A DNA stretch of 64,000 bases from Ephemerocybe angulata. Taxonomy: Eukaryota; Basidiomycota; Agaricomycetes; Agaricales; Psathyrellaceae. The translations under genes were made by a program, and so were the position numbers. The notes beneath the pieces were generated by a model that worked only from the letters and a program-made list of their open reading frames with translations, did no database searches and had not been told where the DNA came from. Shown one piece after another: positions 10,480 through 21,851 of the stretch (within the stretch, counting starts at the first letter, position 1; each line of letters opens with the position of its first letter). The stretch lies in NCBI GenBank assembly GCA_013368325.1, contig JAACJK010000012.1, positions 1 to 64,000 of the forward strand, in the 5' to 3' direction.

Positions 10480-13060
10480 GGCATACTACACATCATAATA
10501 TAAGACATACGGGCCTGTTAAAGAGTATAAGGGGTATTGCTCCAAAAGGGGAGTTGCGTACAATCATGCACTTTAATTCCTGACTGGAAAGGCATCACGG
10601 CATTCGTGGCATCAATTAAGAAGCCGCACAATGGAGCCAAAATGCCTCGGACACATTGCCGTGCGCAGCATCGGCCGGCTTCCCACAGGTTTGATTATTT
10701 AAAGGTCATTGTTCCAGACCTCTTACACGAATTCGAGCTTGGCGTTTGGAAGGCGATTTTTATTCACCTCATTCGCATCTTGACGGCCTACAACTCAGAA
10801 AAAGTTATAGAGCTCAACCGTCGGTGAGTGGGACATATATCATCTATCAACCTCCCCTGGGAGTCTAATATGCTTCCACTTCCGTTCCAGATACCGGTCC
10901 ATCTCTACTTTCGGGCGTGATACTATTCGAAAATTCTCGACAAAGACATCTGCAATGGAAAGGCTTGCAGCACGAGATTACGAGGATCTGCTTCAAGTAC
11001 GTATATATAATATCGCGTACTCAAATATCCGAATCATTCTGATATTCCGCAGTGTTCTATCCCAGTTTTTGAAGATCTCCTGCCCTCACCCCACAACTCA
11101 ATCGTTCGCACCCTCCTCTTTGAGCTATGCACATGGCACAGCCTGGCTAAACTTCGGAGCCACCAACCTGCATCTGTATCTGAGCTCCGCACTTGCACCA
11201 AGCGTCTCGGTAAGATCATTCGCAAGTGGATCAGTACCACTTGCGAAGCCTTCGACACAAAGCCACTTTCGAAGGAGGTTGCAAAGACTGCCCGTAGGAA
11301 AGCTGCTGCGAAAGCAAAGAAGGCTACAGCTGGCCCCTCCAAGCCTGCAACGAAGACCAAGAAGTCGAAAAAAGGAAAGGAGAGAGCTGTCGACACCGAG
11401 GAAGGCCCCGATGATTCAATCTCAGAATCGAAGAAAGCACAGTTCAACCCCATCACATTTAAAATGCACGCTCTCGGTCACTACGCCGATATCATTATAG
11501 AGATTGGGACCACCGATAATTACAACTCTCAGACGGTAAGTCCATTTATTCACGATACAACGTCTAGCTAACAAATCGCAGGGGGAGCTCGAACATACCC
11601 GATCGAAACGGTTCTATCCATCGGCGCATAAGCAGAACCATGTTGTTAGCATTGGAAAGCAGGTGCGCAGGCAGCACATTATGCACGTTGTGCGAGAGAT
11701 GGTAGGACCGGACAACAAACCGAAGAAGAATAATCGGGCATCACTTCCCTTCTCTGCCACTGAGCGTCTTCCTCGTGGATCTCCCACTGCCCCCTACCAA
11801 ATGTCGCACGAAACGAACGCCGAGTGTAGAATCAATCTCCTAACTTGGCTTGCTGAGAATCAGCGTGATCCCGCATTCAAGGTACGAGCATTCGTTCGTG
11901 CGATACATTATACTTACTTGGCATTACCAGGGCTTCTACCGAAAATTGAAGACCCACCTGTATTACCGCCTTGCAGGTCTGCCGTATGATGGCGATGAAG
12001 CTGAGCTCTCCGATGAGCAGCTTCAGAAAGTCGTCATCGTCAACGATTCCATCTACCGCCACAAAGTCATCAGAATCAACTATACGACATATGACCTTCG
12101 GCGCGAGCAAGACTCACTGAACCCAAGAACACACGCTGATATCATGATGCTGGCTCATGATGATGATGACGAGCATGCCGAAGGGGTTCTCGCACATCCA
12201 TACTGGTACGCTCGCATTATCGGCGCCTTGCATGTGCGTGTAGTGTGGCTGGGAGGAGATACCTTCGAGGGTGCGCGCCCTCAGGATGTTGACCTGCTCT
12301 GGATTCGATGGTATGGGAGGGCGAACAGTGTCAGTAACCCACCCGGGTGGAAAGGAAAGCGGCTCTACCGTGTTGGGTTTGTTGATGAAAAGAAGGATCA
12401 GTCACCGGTGTTTGGGTTTATTGACCCCTCAAAGGTCATCCGTGGTGTTCACCTCATCCCCATGTTTCATCGCAGAAAGTCCAGCAATGGTCTTCACAAT
12501 TCAATTGCCCGTCCTGAATCCGACGGTAACCTGGACTGGAATTATTTCAATATCAATATGTGAGTGTAAGCCATGCATCTCCCGGGCACTGGTTACTTAC
12601 CTCGGCACAAGGTTTGTAGACAGGGATATGTTCATGCGCTTCCGGGGAGGTGGAGTCGGGCACAAACACACGAGAGACGCCACAGATTTCTTTCTCAACG
12701 ACAGAGACCCTCTCGATATAATTCGCCGTGAAGATCCTCTCTCAGAGTCACAGGATCCGAATGACGACGCCGAGCTCGCTGACTTCCGCGCGGTTTATGC
12801 CAAGAACTTCCCAGAGATGGCACCCGCACTGGCCGCCGACGTCGAGGGGAATGACATTGATCCAGATACTATCGAGTACGATGATGCCACTGATGAAGAG
12901 GATATTGAGCTTGGTGACGAAGATGAGGGTGAGGAAGAGATGGAGGAGGACGCCGAGGATGATGTACTTGGTGCTGAGGATGGGGAAGATGACGAGGATG
13001 AGATAGAGCAATCGGGATTCAGCATGTACTAATTTGTATCGCCTACATACATATATACAC
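10480..13060 (+). mobile_element. Remnant of a Plavaka DNA transposon
   Basis: Defined by the transposase at 10537-13032. I could not find terminal inverted repeats or a target duplication by eye, so the limits are those of the coding remnant plus a small margin. Confidence 0.5.
10537..13032 (+). CDS. Plavaka-type (CACTA-like) transposase, 5'-truncated
   Basis: Large C-terminal part of a basidiomycete DNA transposase. Exons 10537-10823, 10891-10996, 11053-11535, 11582-11881, 11931-12559 and 12612-13032 join in phase, giving 742 codons without a stop. Family landmarks in order: VPDLLHEFELGVWKAIF; STFGRDTIRKF followed by AARDYEDLL; WHSLAKLR; FKMHALGHYADIII; GELEHTRSKRFYPS; RLAGLPYDGDEA; and RGGGVGHKHTRDATDFF before a strongly acidic tail (many DE runs) ending QSGFSMY. 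The N-terminal half expected for the family, with its zinc finger and first catalytic acid, is absent: upstream of about 10560 the frame gives no family sequence and no promoter is obvious. I therefore read it as a decayed or truncated element whose retained exons are still clean. Confidence 0.75.
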
Positions 13061-14228
13061 CCCACTTATCTGTTTTAACATCTACAAGATACGGCCTCGC
13101 TTCGCTTCGGCGACTGGTCAGCGAGGGCGAGAGCTCTGGGTTCAACAATCTTGACCTTTGCATCGATGGGACCAAGCAGAAGAGAATGTCAAAGCAATAT
13201 TGACGGTCCAAGTAAATGTATTAAGAATGTAACAAAAAAAACTGGTAACAAAAGGACAAAAAGACCTGGTAACAAAAGGGCATGGGGACACAAAAGAGTG
13301 GATGAACAAAAGACAGGGTAGGACACGGAAACAAAAATGTACATATAAGAAGGCGGCGAGACGAGAGATGCGAAAAGAAAGACCATGAACAAATAGAGAC
13401 AAACGAAGTCGCGAGTTTCCGTAATATACGGGTAATTTATGGCCCTATCCAACGTCGGGGACCATAGCGCCCAGCAATAAGCGCCTACCTCGGTCCCATG
13501 ATGGCAGGCGCACTGCCATACACGTCCACGATGGGAGTACCATGGCCTTTTCCACACAATTATGGTGATTGTTATGGCCATGCCGGACCATCATGAGACT
13601 TGCATTCCCATACCCTGGCATGTTGGGAATGCATGGCGAGTTCACATCGTGATGGTATATGCATGGGCATTACATCACCGCCTTAGTCTGCAATGGCCAG
13701 CTATATCCCATCATGTAACCCCGGTCACCATACATGACCACCATGATCGGGAACGGCCCTCACCCCGCTTTTTTGCTGATGCAGGGCGTACGGCCGGTGA
13801 CACAGGCTACCGCTCGAAGACGTCTAATGGTCTCAATCGACCGACTCAAGGGCTGGTAATAAGCAAAGGAGAATGCGCACAGCCCTTGCCATAACGGACT
13901 TCGAAATTATGCTATATGCCCCATCCACGGAGTACTTCATCCAGCAGCGAAAGCGAATTGTCGCTCGGTGCTGCCTCTGCCCTTCGCCGCCAAGGAAATA
14001 ATCCGACATACCTACGGAACTATGCAATTGCGTATACTACAACCTAAATACTTTCATGACAGTGACGAATAACGACCATTAAAAGATGATGACTGCGAAA
14101 TATTGAACCCAAAAACCAAAAACGTGCGGGGGTCCCACCATGGGACCAACTTCAAGTTAGGTTGCATTCCGCCTCTTTGAATGAGCATTGATTCTGCATG
14201 GACTGTCAACTAAATCCTCAGGGTGTTT
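13033..14228. other. Non-coding 1.2 kb after the transposon
   Basis: No supported gene. The word CTGGTAACAAAAGG is repeated at 13242 and 13266. From about 13480 to 13760 the sequence is full of CCATG/CATGG words on both strands, an imperfect palindromic texture that could be a decayed inverted repeat of a mobile element. Confidence 0.35.
13242..13279. repeat. Short direct repeat CTGGTAACAAAAGG
   Basis: Two perfect 14-nt copies 24 bp apart in an A-rich tract. Probably replication slippage. Confidence 0.5.
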
Positions 14229-15151
14229 TTATGCATTGAAACAGACGCACCTTCTCCGTATATCCTCCACTTCTGTGTCAGATATATCCAACTCTCTTTC
14301 CTGCACAGTGACCACGCGGTACCGGCGAGGCTCGTCGCACTCTTCCGACTCCGACTCTGAATCCGAGCTGAGCTCTGTGTCGGGTGAGCCCTGCCTGTCG
14401 TTTGAACTGGGCCGGGAATGACTGCCCCCTTCAAGTGGTTGCAAGCCAAAAGGAGTGGCTCCTGCCATTAATTGGGTTGTGAAGAGACCAGGAGGGCCCG
14501 GTGGTGGTGTATTTGGTGGAGTTGAGGGATCAGCGACACGACACACCTCCCGTTCTGGAGGTGGAGGCACTAACGTCACGGTGTTTAGTCGAAAGACTCG
14601 CTCAAAGCCAGGGTATTTGACCCCATATGACCGGGGGTTAAGAGGAACCGAGAACGAGATAGTTCCCGAAGCACTGTTTATCAAGCTCTCTAACAAGAGG
14701 TTCAGACGGATTTCTCGAAGAGAAGCATTGAACCCGCCCAGGAGAACTTCCACTTACGCGCTTGCACGACCGGCTGGGGCTGTGGCTGATCCAGGACTCG
14801 GGATATCCGCTTTTCTATCCGTGTCAATGCAGCAGGTCTGTTGTGCTGAAGACCCGAGGTTTCGAGAGCAGCGGTGGCCTCGGCGCGTATTTGGGTCTCT
14901 AACCTCCACTTCGCTTTCTTGGACTTCATCCGCGAGCATCGCTTCGAAGCAATGTGCTTTTCGAGCTTGATTAGCGAGCGGTTCCCGGGCAACTGGAAGA
15001 AGCTGCCGCAGGTTTCACATTGCAGGAGTTGGGCATCGCTGTTCTTGTCCTTGAAGAGCGGATAGAGCTTTTTAAGCCCACTTTGGTTAGTGGCCGTTAT
15101 AAATACGGGAGGAGACAGGAGGACTGCTTCGTATGTAGGTGTTTTACCCAT
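14229..15151 (-). CDS. Unknown protein with a CxxC...HxxxxxxC zinc-finger-like block (284 aa)
   Basis: Two exons on the minus strand, 15151-14758 and 14689-14229, joined in phase across a 68-nt intron with strong signals (GTAAGT, CTGAAC branch, TTGTTAG). The N-terminal region has LLQCETCGSFF followed by IKLEKHIASKRCSRMKS, a C2HC spacing like BED or C2H2-type fingers, then a basic helix. The second exon is Pro-rich (TPPNTPPPGPPG), with an acidic Ser-rich stretch (SSDSESESEECDE) before the end. A DNA-binding or element-associated protein is possible; I do not recognise the family. It lies between a transposon remnant and the aquaporin. Confidence 0.5.
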
Positions 15152-15606
15152 TCTCTGGAAAGAGTCGAAGTAGATGGTGGGATACAGTGGTATTCAGTTC
15201 CAGGCTCGACGGATTGCGGACATGACAGGGACACGGCATCAATAGTACCCTGATTCCCACCAACTGCGGAGAAACTTCGAGAGCGGGTATGCCCCAGGCC
15301 TGAGGCCTTTGCCAGTGGGCACTAAATGTACATGTAAAGGTAGCCACCAATACGAGCCACAGAACTTGTGATTATCGCAAAATTAAAGTCTCTGAAACGG
15401 TAGACACTTGAGCTTGACAATGGAAATTGCATCCAGGAGTAGAGATTGAGTACATTTTATAACTGCGAGCCACCGGCGAAGACAAGTGTGAGTGAAAGCA
15501 AGTTGGTAATACGAAATTGAAGGGATAAAACGAAGCCTCTCCGTCGCACTGAAGAACCTTCCAAGCGAAAAAAATACCTCCCTACAAACGACATGACACC
15601 ATGGGC
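15152..15606. other. Spacer, no gene seen
   Basis: About 455 bp between the start of the zinc-finger-like gene and the end of the aquaporin gene, both on the minus strand. It should contain the promoter of the former; no motif stands out. Confidence 0.35.
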
Positions 15607-17142
15607 TCAGACGATCTTAGTACCCTTCCTATTTTGAGTCCCCTTTGACATATTCTGCACAGCGTTTAACCTGATGATGAAGTCAGAGGAAAAGCCGATT
15701 ACCAGATGACTTTGCATAGTACTCACAGCCTTTCCACAACGTCACGCCTATCACCGTAGAGGAAAATGTCGTACAATGCCGCACCAAGGAGGCCTCCAGT
15801 AAAGCTTCCTAGAATAGGACCATAAAGCCAATACCAGCTATAGGCACGCAAGATTCGTAAGTTGAAGGAACCTGGGCGTACGCCTTCGGCATTCAACGCA
15901 CTGTAAACAGCACCCTCCCGTACCCAACCATCGCGGTGAACATCCTCGGACCCAAGTCTCTCGCAGGGTTATTGGCAAAGCCTTCATTGGGCTCTCGTTA
16001 GTCCACTTCCCAGATGCACATTTGATGGGGACGAAACTCACTCGTCTGCGCGCCAAAGGCTATCGCGATAGCTGTAAACAGGATGAAGATCCCGATGGGG
16101 ACTTGTCCACCTCTCCACTCGTTCTTGGACGAATCAATCATCGCAAAGATACCCATAACGAGCAGGGCCGCGCCCGTAAACTCTGAAAAGAAGCACTCGA
16201 GGTTCGTCACGTAGTCGAGCTGCAACAACGCGCCGTGATCAGCACCCCTTCTTCCAGTAGAGGAAAAGTGGGCCGCTCACAGGTACAGTCCCGAAGAACC
16301 CAGCAGTCCTGAGCGTCCGGATATTCCTCCCACCTTCGTATATATCGATGGCGCGAATCCAGTTCCCATATGTGATTGCGGCGCCGACGATGCCCCCGAG
16401 AAGCTGTGCGAGCCAGTAGCAGGGTACGCGTCTCCAGGGGAAGCCACGGAAGACCGCCATGGAGAGCGTTACGGCGGGGTTGATGTGCCCGCCTCCAGAT
16501 ATCCAGACTCCCAGTGCGAGCCCAGCGCCCCAGCCGATGGACAAGGAGGTCCAATTCTGCAGTGGCGCATTGAGGTTCAAGAAGACAGAAAGAAAGTCAG
16601 TGTTTATGGGAGAATGGAGGTGAGTATATAGATTAACGTACCCCGGCAGGACCGGCGGGGCGGACAGCAGGGTCTGAAGTTAGGTTGACCTGGCAGTTCG
16701 AGCCACATCCGAACATGACAAACACAGTCGTGCCCAGGAATTCTCCAGCATAGGGCATGAGCCGTTTCCTGATAACGATGTTGAGCTGTCTGTCCAGGTC
16801 GCAAGCCCCAGGCGTGAAGGAACACCAAGCTCACCTGGCTTTATGAATGATATTCCCCCGCAAGGCGAGGTTAACCTCCTCCGGTTCATGGGGGTCTTGA
16901 TAATCATACGGCCTGTTCTCCCGGGGCGCATTGATCTCTTCGTGGAGGATGTTTCGCTGCTTCTCGATAAGCTCCTCCTCCCTCTTGCTATTGATATCCA
17001 CGGGCACGGGGAGAACTGTGACGGGGGTGGAGTTGTGCGATTGAAAGGTAATGGGAACGGTTTCGAAGCGGAGGATTTCAGGGCGCCTAGGGCCAACGGA
17101 CTGGATGGGGGGCGGGTCCTGTATGACGTTGGTTGAATCCAT
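15607..17142 (-). CDS. Aquaporin / aquaglyceroporin (MIP family)
   Basis: Membrane channel for water or small polyols. Both half-helix motifs are present: [15 protein letters not shown] and [14 protein letters not shown]. Membrane helices are evident around [78 protein letters not shown] and [23 protein letters not shown] long N-terminal cytosolic tail (exon 17142-16835) opens [15 protein letters not shown]. At least five introns are needed. After TAMVG, about 15930, the frame holds only if an 86-nt intron (GTACGG...CTATAG) is removed; otherwise a stop follows. A final small exon (CATCAG acceptor, ending GTKIV) takes the stop to 15607; reading through to the TGA at 15723 is the alternative. 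Confidence 0.8.
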
Positions 17143-18196
17143 AGGGAACGTGGGGCAGGGGTCGTCGGTCGTATGGCTTCGACTAGGTCTCCGTTGCTGA
17201 CCTTACGATCACAAAATCCGATGATGAGTCGATCGGTGTGAATGTAATCGACTAGGTGTAGGCGTCCTTTGTAGATAGACGGCGGTCGTGTTTAACAGGG
17301 TGGTCTGGGTTGTTGGAGAGGCAATAACGTGGAGTGGTTGTCGTGCCGTGTTACAGGCGCTTGTAGATGTGTGAGAGGGGGTTTCTGTGGTCTGCTAGAG
17401 ACGATACCGTGCTGTTATAAAGCCTCCTGACCCCTAGTACATCATCATGCACTTAGTCGAGAGAATCATAGAATATCCTCAAGGCCCCAAGTCCATGAAC
17501 CCTTCTCATACCGTCATTTTTCGTCAATGTGGCATAGAATGCGGAGGAGTGACGAGATTTTGTGGCTCGGGCATCGAGAGGACGTTTCATTGCGGAGGTG
17601 TATAACTTCTGGCCGAAAGCCAGACGTCTTGTGCATCGGAGTTAAAAGAGTCAATATACGGGCAGAGTCACTGTTTTGGGTGACGCAAGGGGTCTTTGCT
17701 TGACAGGACGAGATGGAGAGAGATCGAATGCAATCCTGGTATGCTTCGAGATGACTTCCAGAAGGCCAGCTGTTCAGTCAAGGCTACGTCGTTGGAGCAG
17801 TAATATGCAGAGGTATACGAGCCCAGAGAGTAGATAGGAACATATTCAACGTTGCAGGGTTGGATTAGCTCGATTTATTCCAGGTAGATTCCAGAAGGTC
17901 GTGGTATGAGGAGAAGGTATATGGTCGCTGTAAAGCCTCCGCTCGGGCACCAGATCAAAAAGGCTTTTGCTTTGCACCAAACGTCACTTTCCGCGGAATC
18001 TTCACCTCCACTTCTGTTAACAGGCTCTAGGACCTATATCTCGCTCCAAAACCCCAGAATCACCTATTGGAAGCGTGAGGACTCCACTGTCGCGTAATTC
18101 ACAAGGTCAGGCTGGCTCATTGGTTGTGGCCCAAGTAGCTAACGGAAATAGCGTTCTGCGTGTATTACAGTGCAGGTTGAATCGTATTTCTTGGGA
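17143..18196. promoter_or_regulatory. Divergent promoter region between aquaporin and flavin-reductase-like genes
   Basis: About 1 kb between two divergently transcribed genes. Only short reading frames. No TATA box or repeated operator is convincing by eye. Confidence 0.35.
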
Positions 18197-19237
18197 ATGA
18201 CGCCTTCTCTGGCCACAAAACGAATGATTGGAAGGACATTATCGACCCAGATTCGGTCCATTGCCTCGACAGTACCAAGACGGCCATGCGCGTCATGCGG
18301 AGAGGTACGGGGAGGACTGCAGTATCGAGTCCAGCAAAGAACATTTGCTAGGGAAGCATTGAGGGCATCAAGAGACAGTGCTGAGTCTGGCTCGACACTG
18401 CCTACCTCGAACGTCACGGCGAGGTCGAAGGAACAGACAGAGCCCGATGCCCCCGACCGACTCAAGTCGGATCTCAGGACTCTTCTCCGAGAAGTTGCTC
18501 AACCTGTGGCAGTCGTTACTTCCTTCATGCCCCCCGGACATTCACCGTCGCATACCCACCCCGCCGCAGCACATACCCATTCGCATATTCCCCTACACTC
18601 GCACCGACACCACGAACAAAATCTTAATTTCCATGGAGCAACGCTATCGTCATTCAGCTCGATAGCTATGGACCCCCACCCACTCGTAGCGTTCGCGCTA
18701 CGAGTGCCGTCAAGAATGGCTGCAACGCTCTCAGCGCTTGTTCCGACCACTCTTACTCCCTCAACCTCGTCTTCCCATAAAAACACTGAATCCCGTCATC
18801 ACCAGACACATACCCAATCGCCGCGGCCCTCGGGACACCTGGATACCCACCTCGTATTGAATATTCTTTCAGAAACGCAACACCCACTTGCACATGCGTT
18901 CTCAAGACCCGACTTGCACCCACACCCTTTTACTACCGCACCCTACACATTGAATGTGGACGGCCTTCCTGTATTAGATGGGTCTCTGGGGGCCTTGGCC
19001 TGTCGGGTGGTCGGAAGGGTGAAGTTGAGCGAGTTGGAAAGTGCGCATGAAGATTCTGGAGTTGAAGGAGAGGTTCTTGGAAGGAAATCTGGTGGAACGG
19101 GGGTAGTCTCAGAGCTTTTTATTGCGAGGGTAATCAGGGTAGAACGTGTGGGTGTACCAGAGGAGCCGAAGGAGGGAGAGGCTCCTGATCCCCTCCTCTA
19201 TTGGAGGAGAGGGTATACTAGCTGTCGGAGCTCATGA
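18197..19237 (+). CDS. Flavin-reductase-like (FMN-binding split barrel) protein, probably mitochondrial (346 aa)
   Basis: The ATG at 18197 is chosen because the in-frame sequence above it opens with GTG. The first 40 residues are Arg/Ser-rich without acids (KRMIGRTLSTQIRSIAS), like a mitochondrial presequence. The domain starts near residue 95: LREVAQPVAVVTSFMP, then HGATLSSFSSIAMDPHPLVAFAL, VLNILSETQHPLAHAFSR, LPVLDGSLGALACRVVGRVKL and SELFIARVIRVERVG...PLLYWRRGY. This order is that of flavin reductase-like domain proteins, which bind FMN. Two His/Ser-rich insertions (HTHPAAAHTHSHIPLHSHRHH) interrupt the domain and are unusual. A weak donor near 19210 could add a different C-terminus. Confidence 0.75.
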   Translation: MTPSLATKRMIGRTLSTQIRSIASTVPRRPCASCGEVRGGLQYRVQQRTFAREALRASRDSAESGSTLPTSNVTARSKEQTEPDAPDRLKSDLRTLLREVAQPVAVVTSFMPPGHSPSHTHPAAAHTHSHIPLHSHRHHEQNLNFHGATLSSFSSIAMDPHPLVAFALRVPSRMAATLSALVPTTLTPSTSSSHKNTESRHHQTHTQSPRPSGHLDTHLVLNILSETQHPLAHAFSRPDLHPHPFTTAPYTLNVDGLPVLDGSLGALACRVVGRVKLSELESAHEDSGVEGEVLGRKSGGTGVVSELFIARVIRVERVGVPEEPKEGEAPDPLLYWRRGYTSCRSS

Positions 19238-20173
19238 TAGAACGTTGACTTTTTCTACTCTATAGAGTTGCATGCGACCCCATTGATACTACGAACCGTC
19301 GCCCCCACCGAAGGTATAGCGTCGCAACGATCTTCTGCCTTGTTATCCTGGCGGACCGGTGGGTTTGACGACGTCATTGCTCAGCCCAAGGCCCAGGCCC
19401 CTCGTTCACTGGTTTGCTTTGTACCTAACCTTCCTGCAGGACAGAATCATCTACTTAGAACATTCAACTCTCTTTCTTCTGTTCGACCATCTGATTCTAC
19501 CCTTCACCGGTGAGCTTGTAGCCCTTCTATGACGCGCATTCTAGTGATTTCTCAGGCAAACGTGGTCCCTTTTGGTATACATACCCGAGACTGCATTCAT
19601 GTTATCGACGCGGCAGCAAATCTCAAGGCACCTTTCAATTCTTCAAGGTTGACTGGAAGGGAAGGTCTGACAGTCTCCGAGGTACAGACCGACATCTCTG
19701 CCATAATACAGTGCCCAACAATGCGGTTTCACTCGAGGTGCAGTGCGATGTGTTCGTCAGACAAGAGCCTTTAGTGGGTGTTATTCCGTCGACCTTTCCC
19801 CTCGTACCCCTCTTTGTGTCTCATGCACGGATGGGTTACATCATGCCGCCGAATAGGCGGCGAGCCTTGCAGACACTGGCACTTGGCAGCGTGTTGAACA
19901 AAGGCTGGGCCCCGAGAAGCGCCCTAAAATATGCAAAACGCAGCAAGTTCATGCGGCATGCACGCCGGCGAGCCTCAGAGGCATTCATGGCCCGCCATAT
20001 GTATAAGCCTCAGGTATCCCTCTGGGCTGTCTTGTTGGACGCACTTCCTCGTTTTTTCTTCTCTTGTTCTCTCTTGCGCTCTTATCGAGCTCGACACGCT
20101 CTTTTACCCTTCCTTCCTTTCTTCTCTCCCACATCGACACCCCCGAGCTCTCACTCCCCGAAAGACGTTAGCT
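19238..20173 (+). other. Possible spliced gene of unknown product
   Basis: A frame from about 19268 (LLSWRTGGFDDVIAQPKA, APRSLVCFVPNLPAGQNHLL) ends at a good donor GTGAGC near 19511 with an acceptor CTCAG 46 nt later. A further open stretch at 19711-20020 is rich in Arg/Lys (MPPNRRRALQTLALGSV). I could not join them into one convincing protein or recognise a domain. The final 150 bp is pyrimidine-rich and probably the 5' leader of the secreted protein at 20174. Confidence 0.3.
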
Positions 20174-21358
20174 ATGCGTCTCTCCTTTACCCAAGTTATC
20201 TCGGGGCTACTCCTCCCCGTCATCGCGGCTGCTGCCACCACCCCGACAGCGACCACCCCGACCACCGCCGAGCTCCTGGCGAAGGCGAAGGCTGGTGTTG
20301 ACTTCACTGGCAAATCCGAGTACAAACCCGAGGCGTATGCACAGCTTGCGGCACTGCGCAAGCTCTTCAATGTCAAGTTGGGTGCACCTGACGGATACGC
20401 GGTCAACACGGCGGCGGCCTCGAAGAATAAGCCCGCCTTGTTCAAGGGTGGAAGCCGGAGACTGACCAACGCGCAAAGGCTTAGGATGGGTTTGGCTCCC
20501 AACCCTCCTACTAGGAGAGCTCCTGGCTGTAAGCTTCCCTACCCTCCTAGCGGCTACCTAACATTGTGTGCTAACTATTCACCGATCTAGATCGTCGCCA
20601 GGAACCGTCCCCGGTTCCTCCTGTCACCGACCTTGGTATCGCTCTGGGCACGGATTCTGAGGGTAATTCTCTTGGATACATCTCCGCGACATACGCGGCA
20701 TCGGGTCAGCTATCTACGACCTCCGACTCCTCCAGCACTGTGCAGTTCAGTGTGACGTATCCTTCAGGGAGCACCTCGCCCGCGGGCCTCAGGGTGGAGA
20801 TGACGAACGCTCCCGTCGCTGGGGCACCCCTTCTCGCCCTCATTTCCGGGAGGGATAATGTGGATGATACCATGAGCTTGGGCAGCTGGCACTATCTCTA
20901 CATCGGCGGTGCTGAGCCTGCGGGAAGTAAGTAGCTGCATGTACCTCCTGGCTTGACAGGCTGCTGACCAGCGGTTCCCTCCCCTTTTAGCTGTTCCCGG
21001 GTCCACTCCTGCCGCTGGATTTACCTCTGTCAGCTCTATTACCGGATTATCCCCCACATTCGAGACGGACGTCGTGCGTACCATTTCCTCATACCCCGCT
21101 TCGGCGTGGCGTCTGCTTTCTGTTTCTGATCAGCTGTGCATCTTTCCTATTTTCTAGTGGACATTGAACCCTACTACGGGAACACTCACTGCGATTTGGA
21201 CCAACCCCGACGGGTCTACAATCCCCGTTGGCCTGTACCTCCAGAACGGTGTGCTCTATGCCCTCGCTGATCCCGTCGCCTTCAATGCACAATATCCTGA
21301 CCCCCTCACTCCTTTCATCTGGAACATCGTCCCCAGTGCCCCTGTTAATCGAAAGTAG
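20174..21358 (+). CDS. Predicted secreted protein of unknown function (324 aa, 4 exons)
   Basis: Exons 20174-20528, 20591-20926, 20991-21073 and 21158-21358 join in phase; introns start GTAAGC, GTAAGT and GTGCGT and end CTAG or TTAG. The protein opens with a signal peptide (MRLSFTQVISGLLLPVIAAA, with an AAA-T cleavage region), followed by Thr/Pro repeats. The mature part has a basic stretch SRRLTNAQRLRMGLAPNPP that could be a processing region, then beta-rich sequence with ISATYAASGQLS, VQFSVTYPSG, GSWHYLYIGG and TGTLTAIWTNPDGSTIPVG. This looks like an extracellular beta-sandwich protein. I do not know its substrate or partner. Codon use is typical of an expressed gene. Confidence 0.7.
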
Positions 21359-21851
21359 ACTCAGTATAGTATCTGTATACCCGTTCCCATTTATCTTTCT
21401 CTCGTTTCTTCTCCTTCTCGTTACAAGGTCATCATTATCTTGCTCCGCACTACGCTGATTTCCCGTTTATGACGACTTTTCCGAGTCATGCCTTTCCTCT
21501 CTTCTCTTCTTCTTCGTATGTGCGCGATTTTTCTGCTAGTTGGGACATTAAATATAAATAGATGTCGTTACATGTCTATGTTTGCTGAATAGAAATATAG
21601 TATGTGCTTCCAAGTTCCCGCCTTCGTGTCCCGAGCCCCCTCTGGCTCTCAATATTCAACCTTCAACGTCGACTCGCGTGCAGCCCAATTTGAATCAGTG
21701 AGCGTGGGCAAAGCGGCTGTATCCTCTCCCAGAGAAGCGTATGCCCCTATCTTGAGGCGTCGGGTTAGGGTCCCCTGCATCATGGCCGTTTCATAGAACA
21801 GTGTTTCTCCTTATTTCCCCATCGCTCTCGACGAATTGCTATACCCCGAGG
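21359..21851. other. Spacer and promoter of the TBC gene
   Basis: About 490 bp: pyrimidine-rich 3' flank of the secreted-protein gene, then the presumed promoter and leader of the next gene. A 64-codon frame at 21602 is not supported. Confidence 0.35.

Noticed and set aside
13030..13600. Several hydrophobic minus-strand frames after the transposase
   Set aside because: A-rich repeats on the plus strand create Phe/Leu-rich frames on the other; no start context or conservation.
15723..15766. TGA at 15723-15725 as the aquaporin stop
   Set aside because: The codon overlaps a GTGAGT donor, and an acceptor about 50 nt on gives a plausible last exon ending at 15607; kept only as the alternative end.
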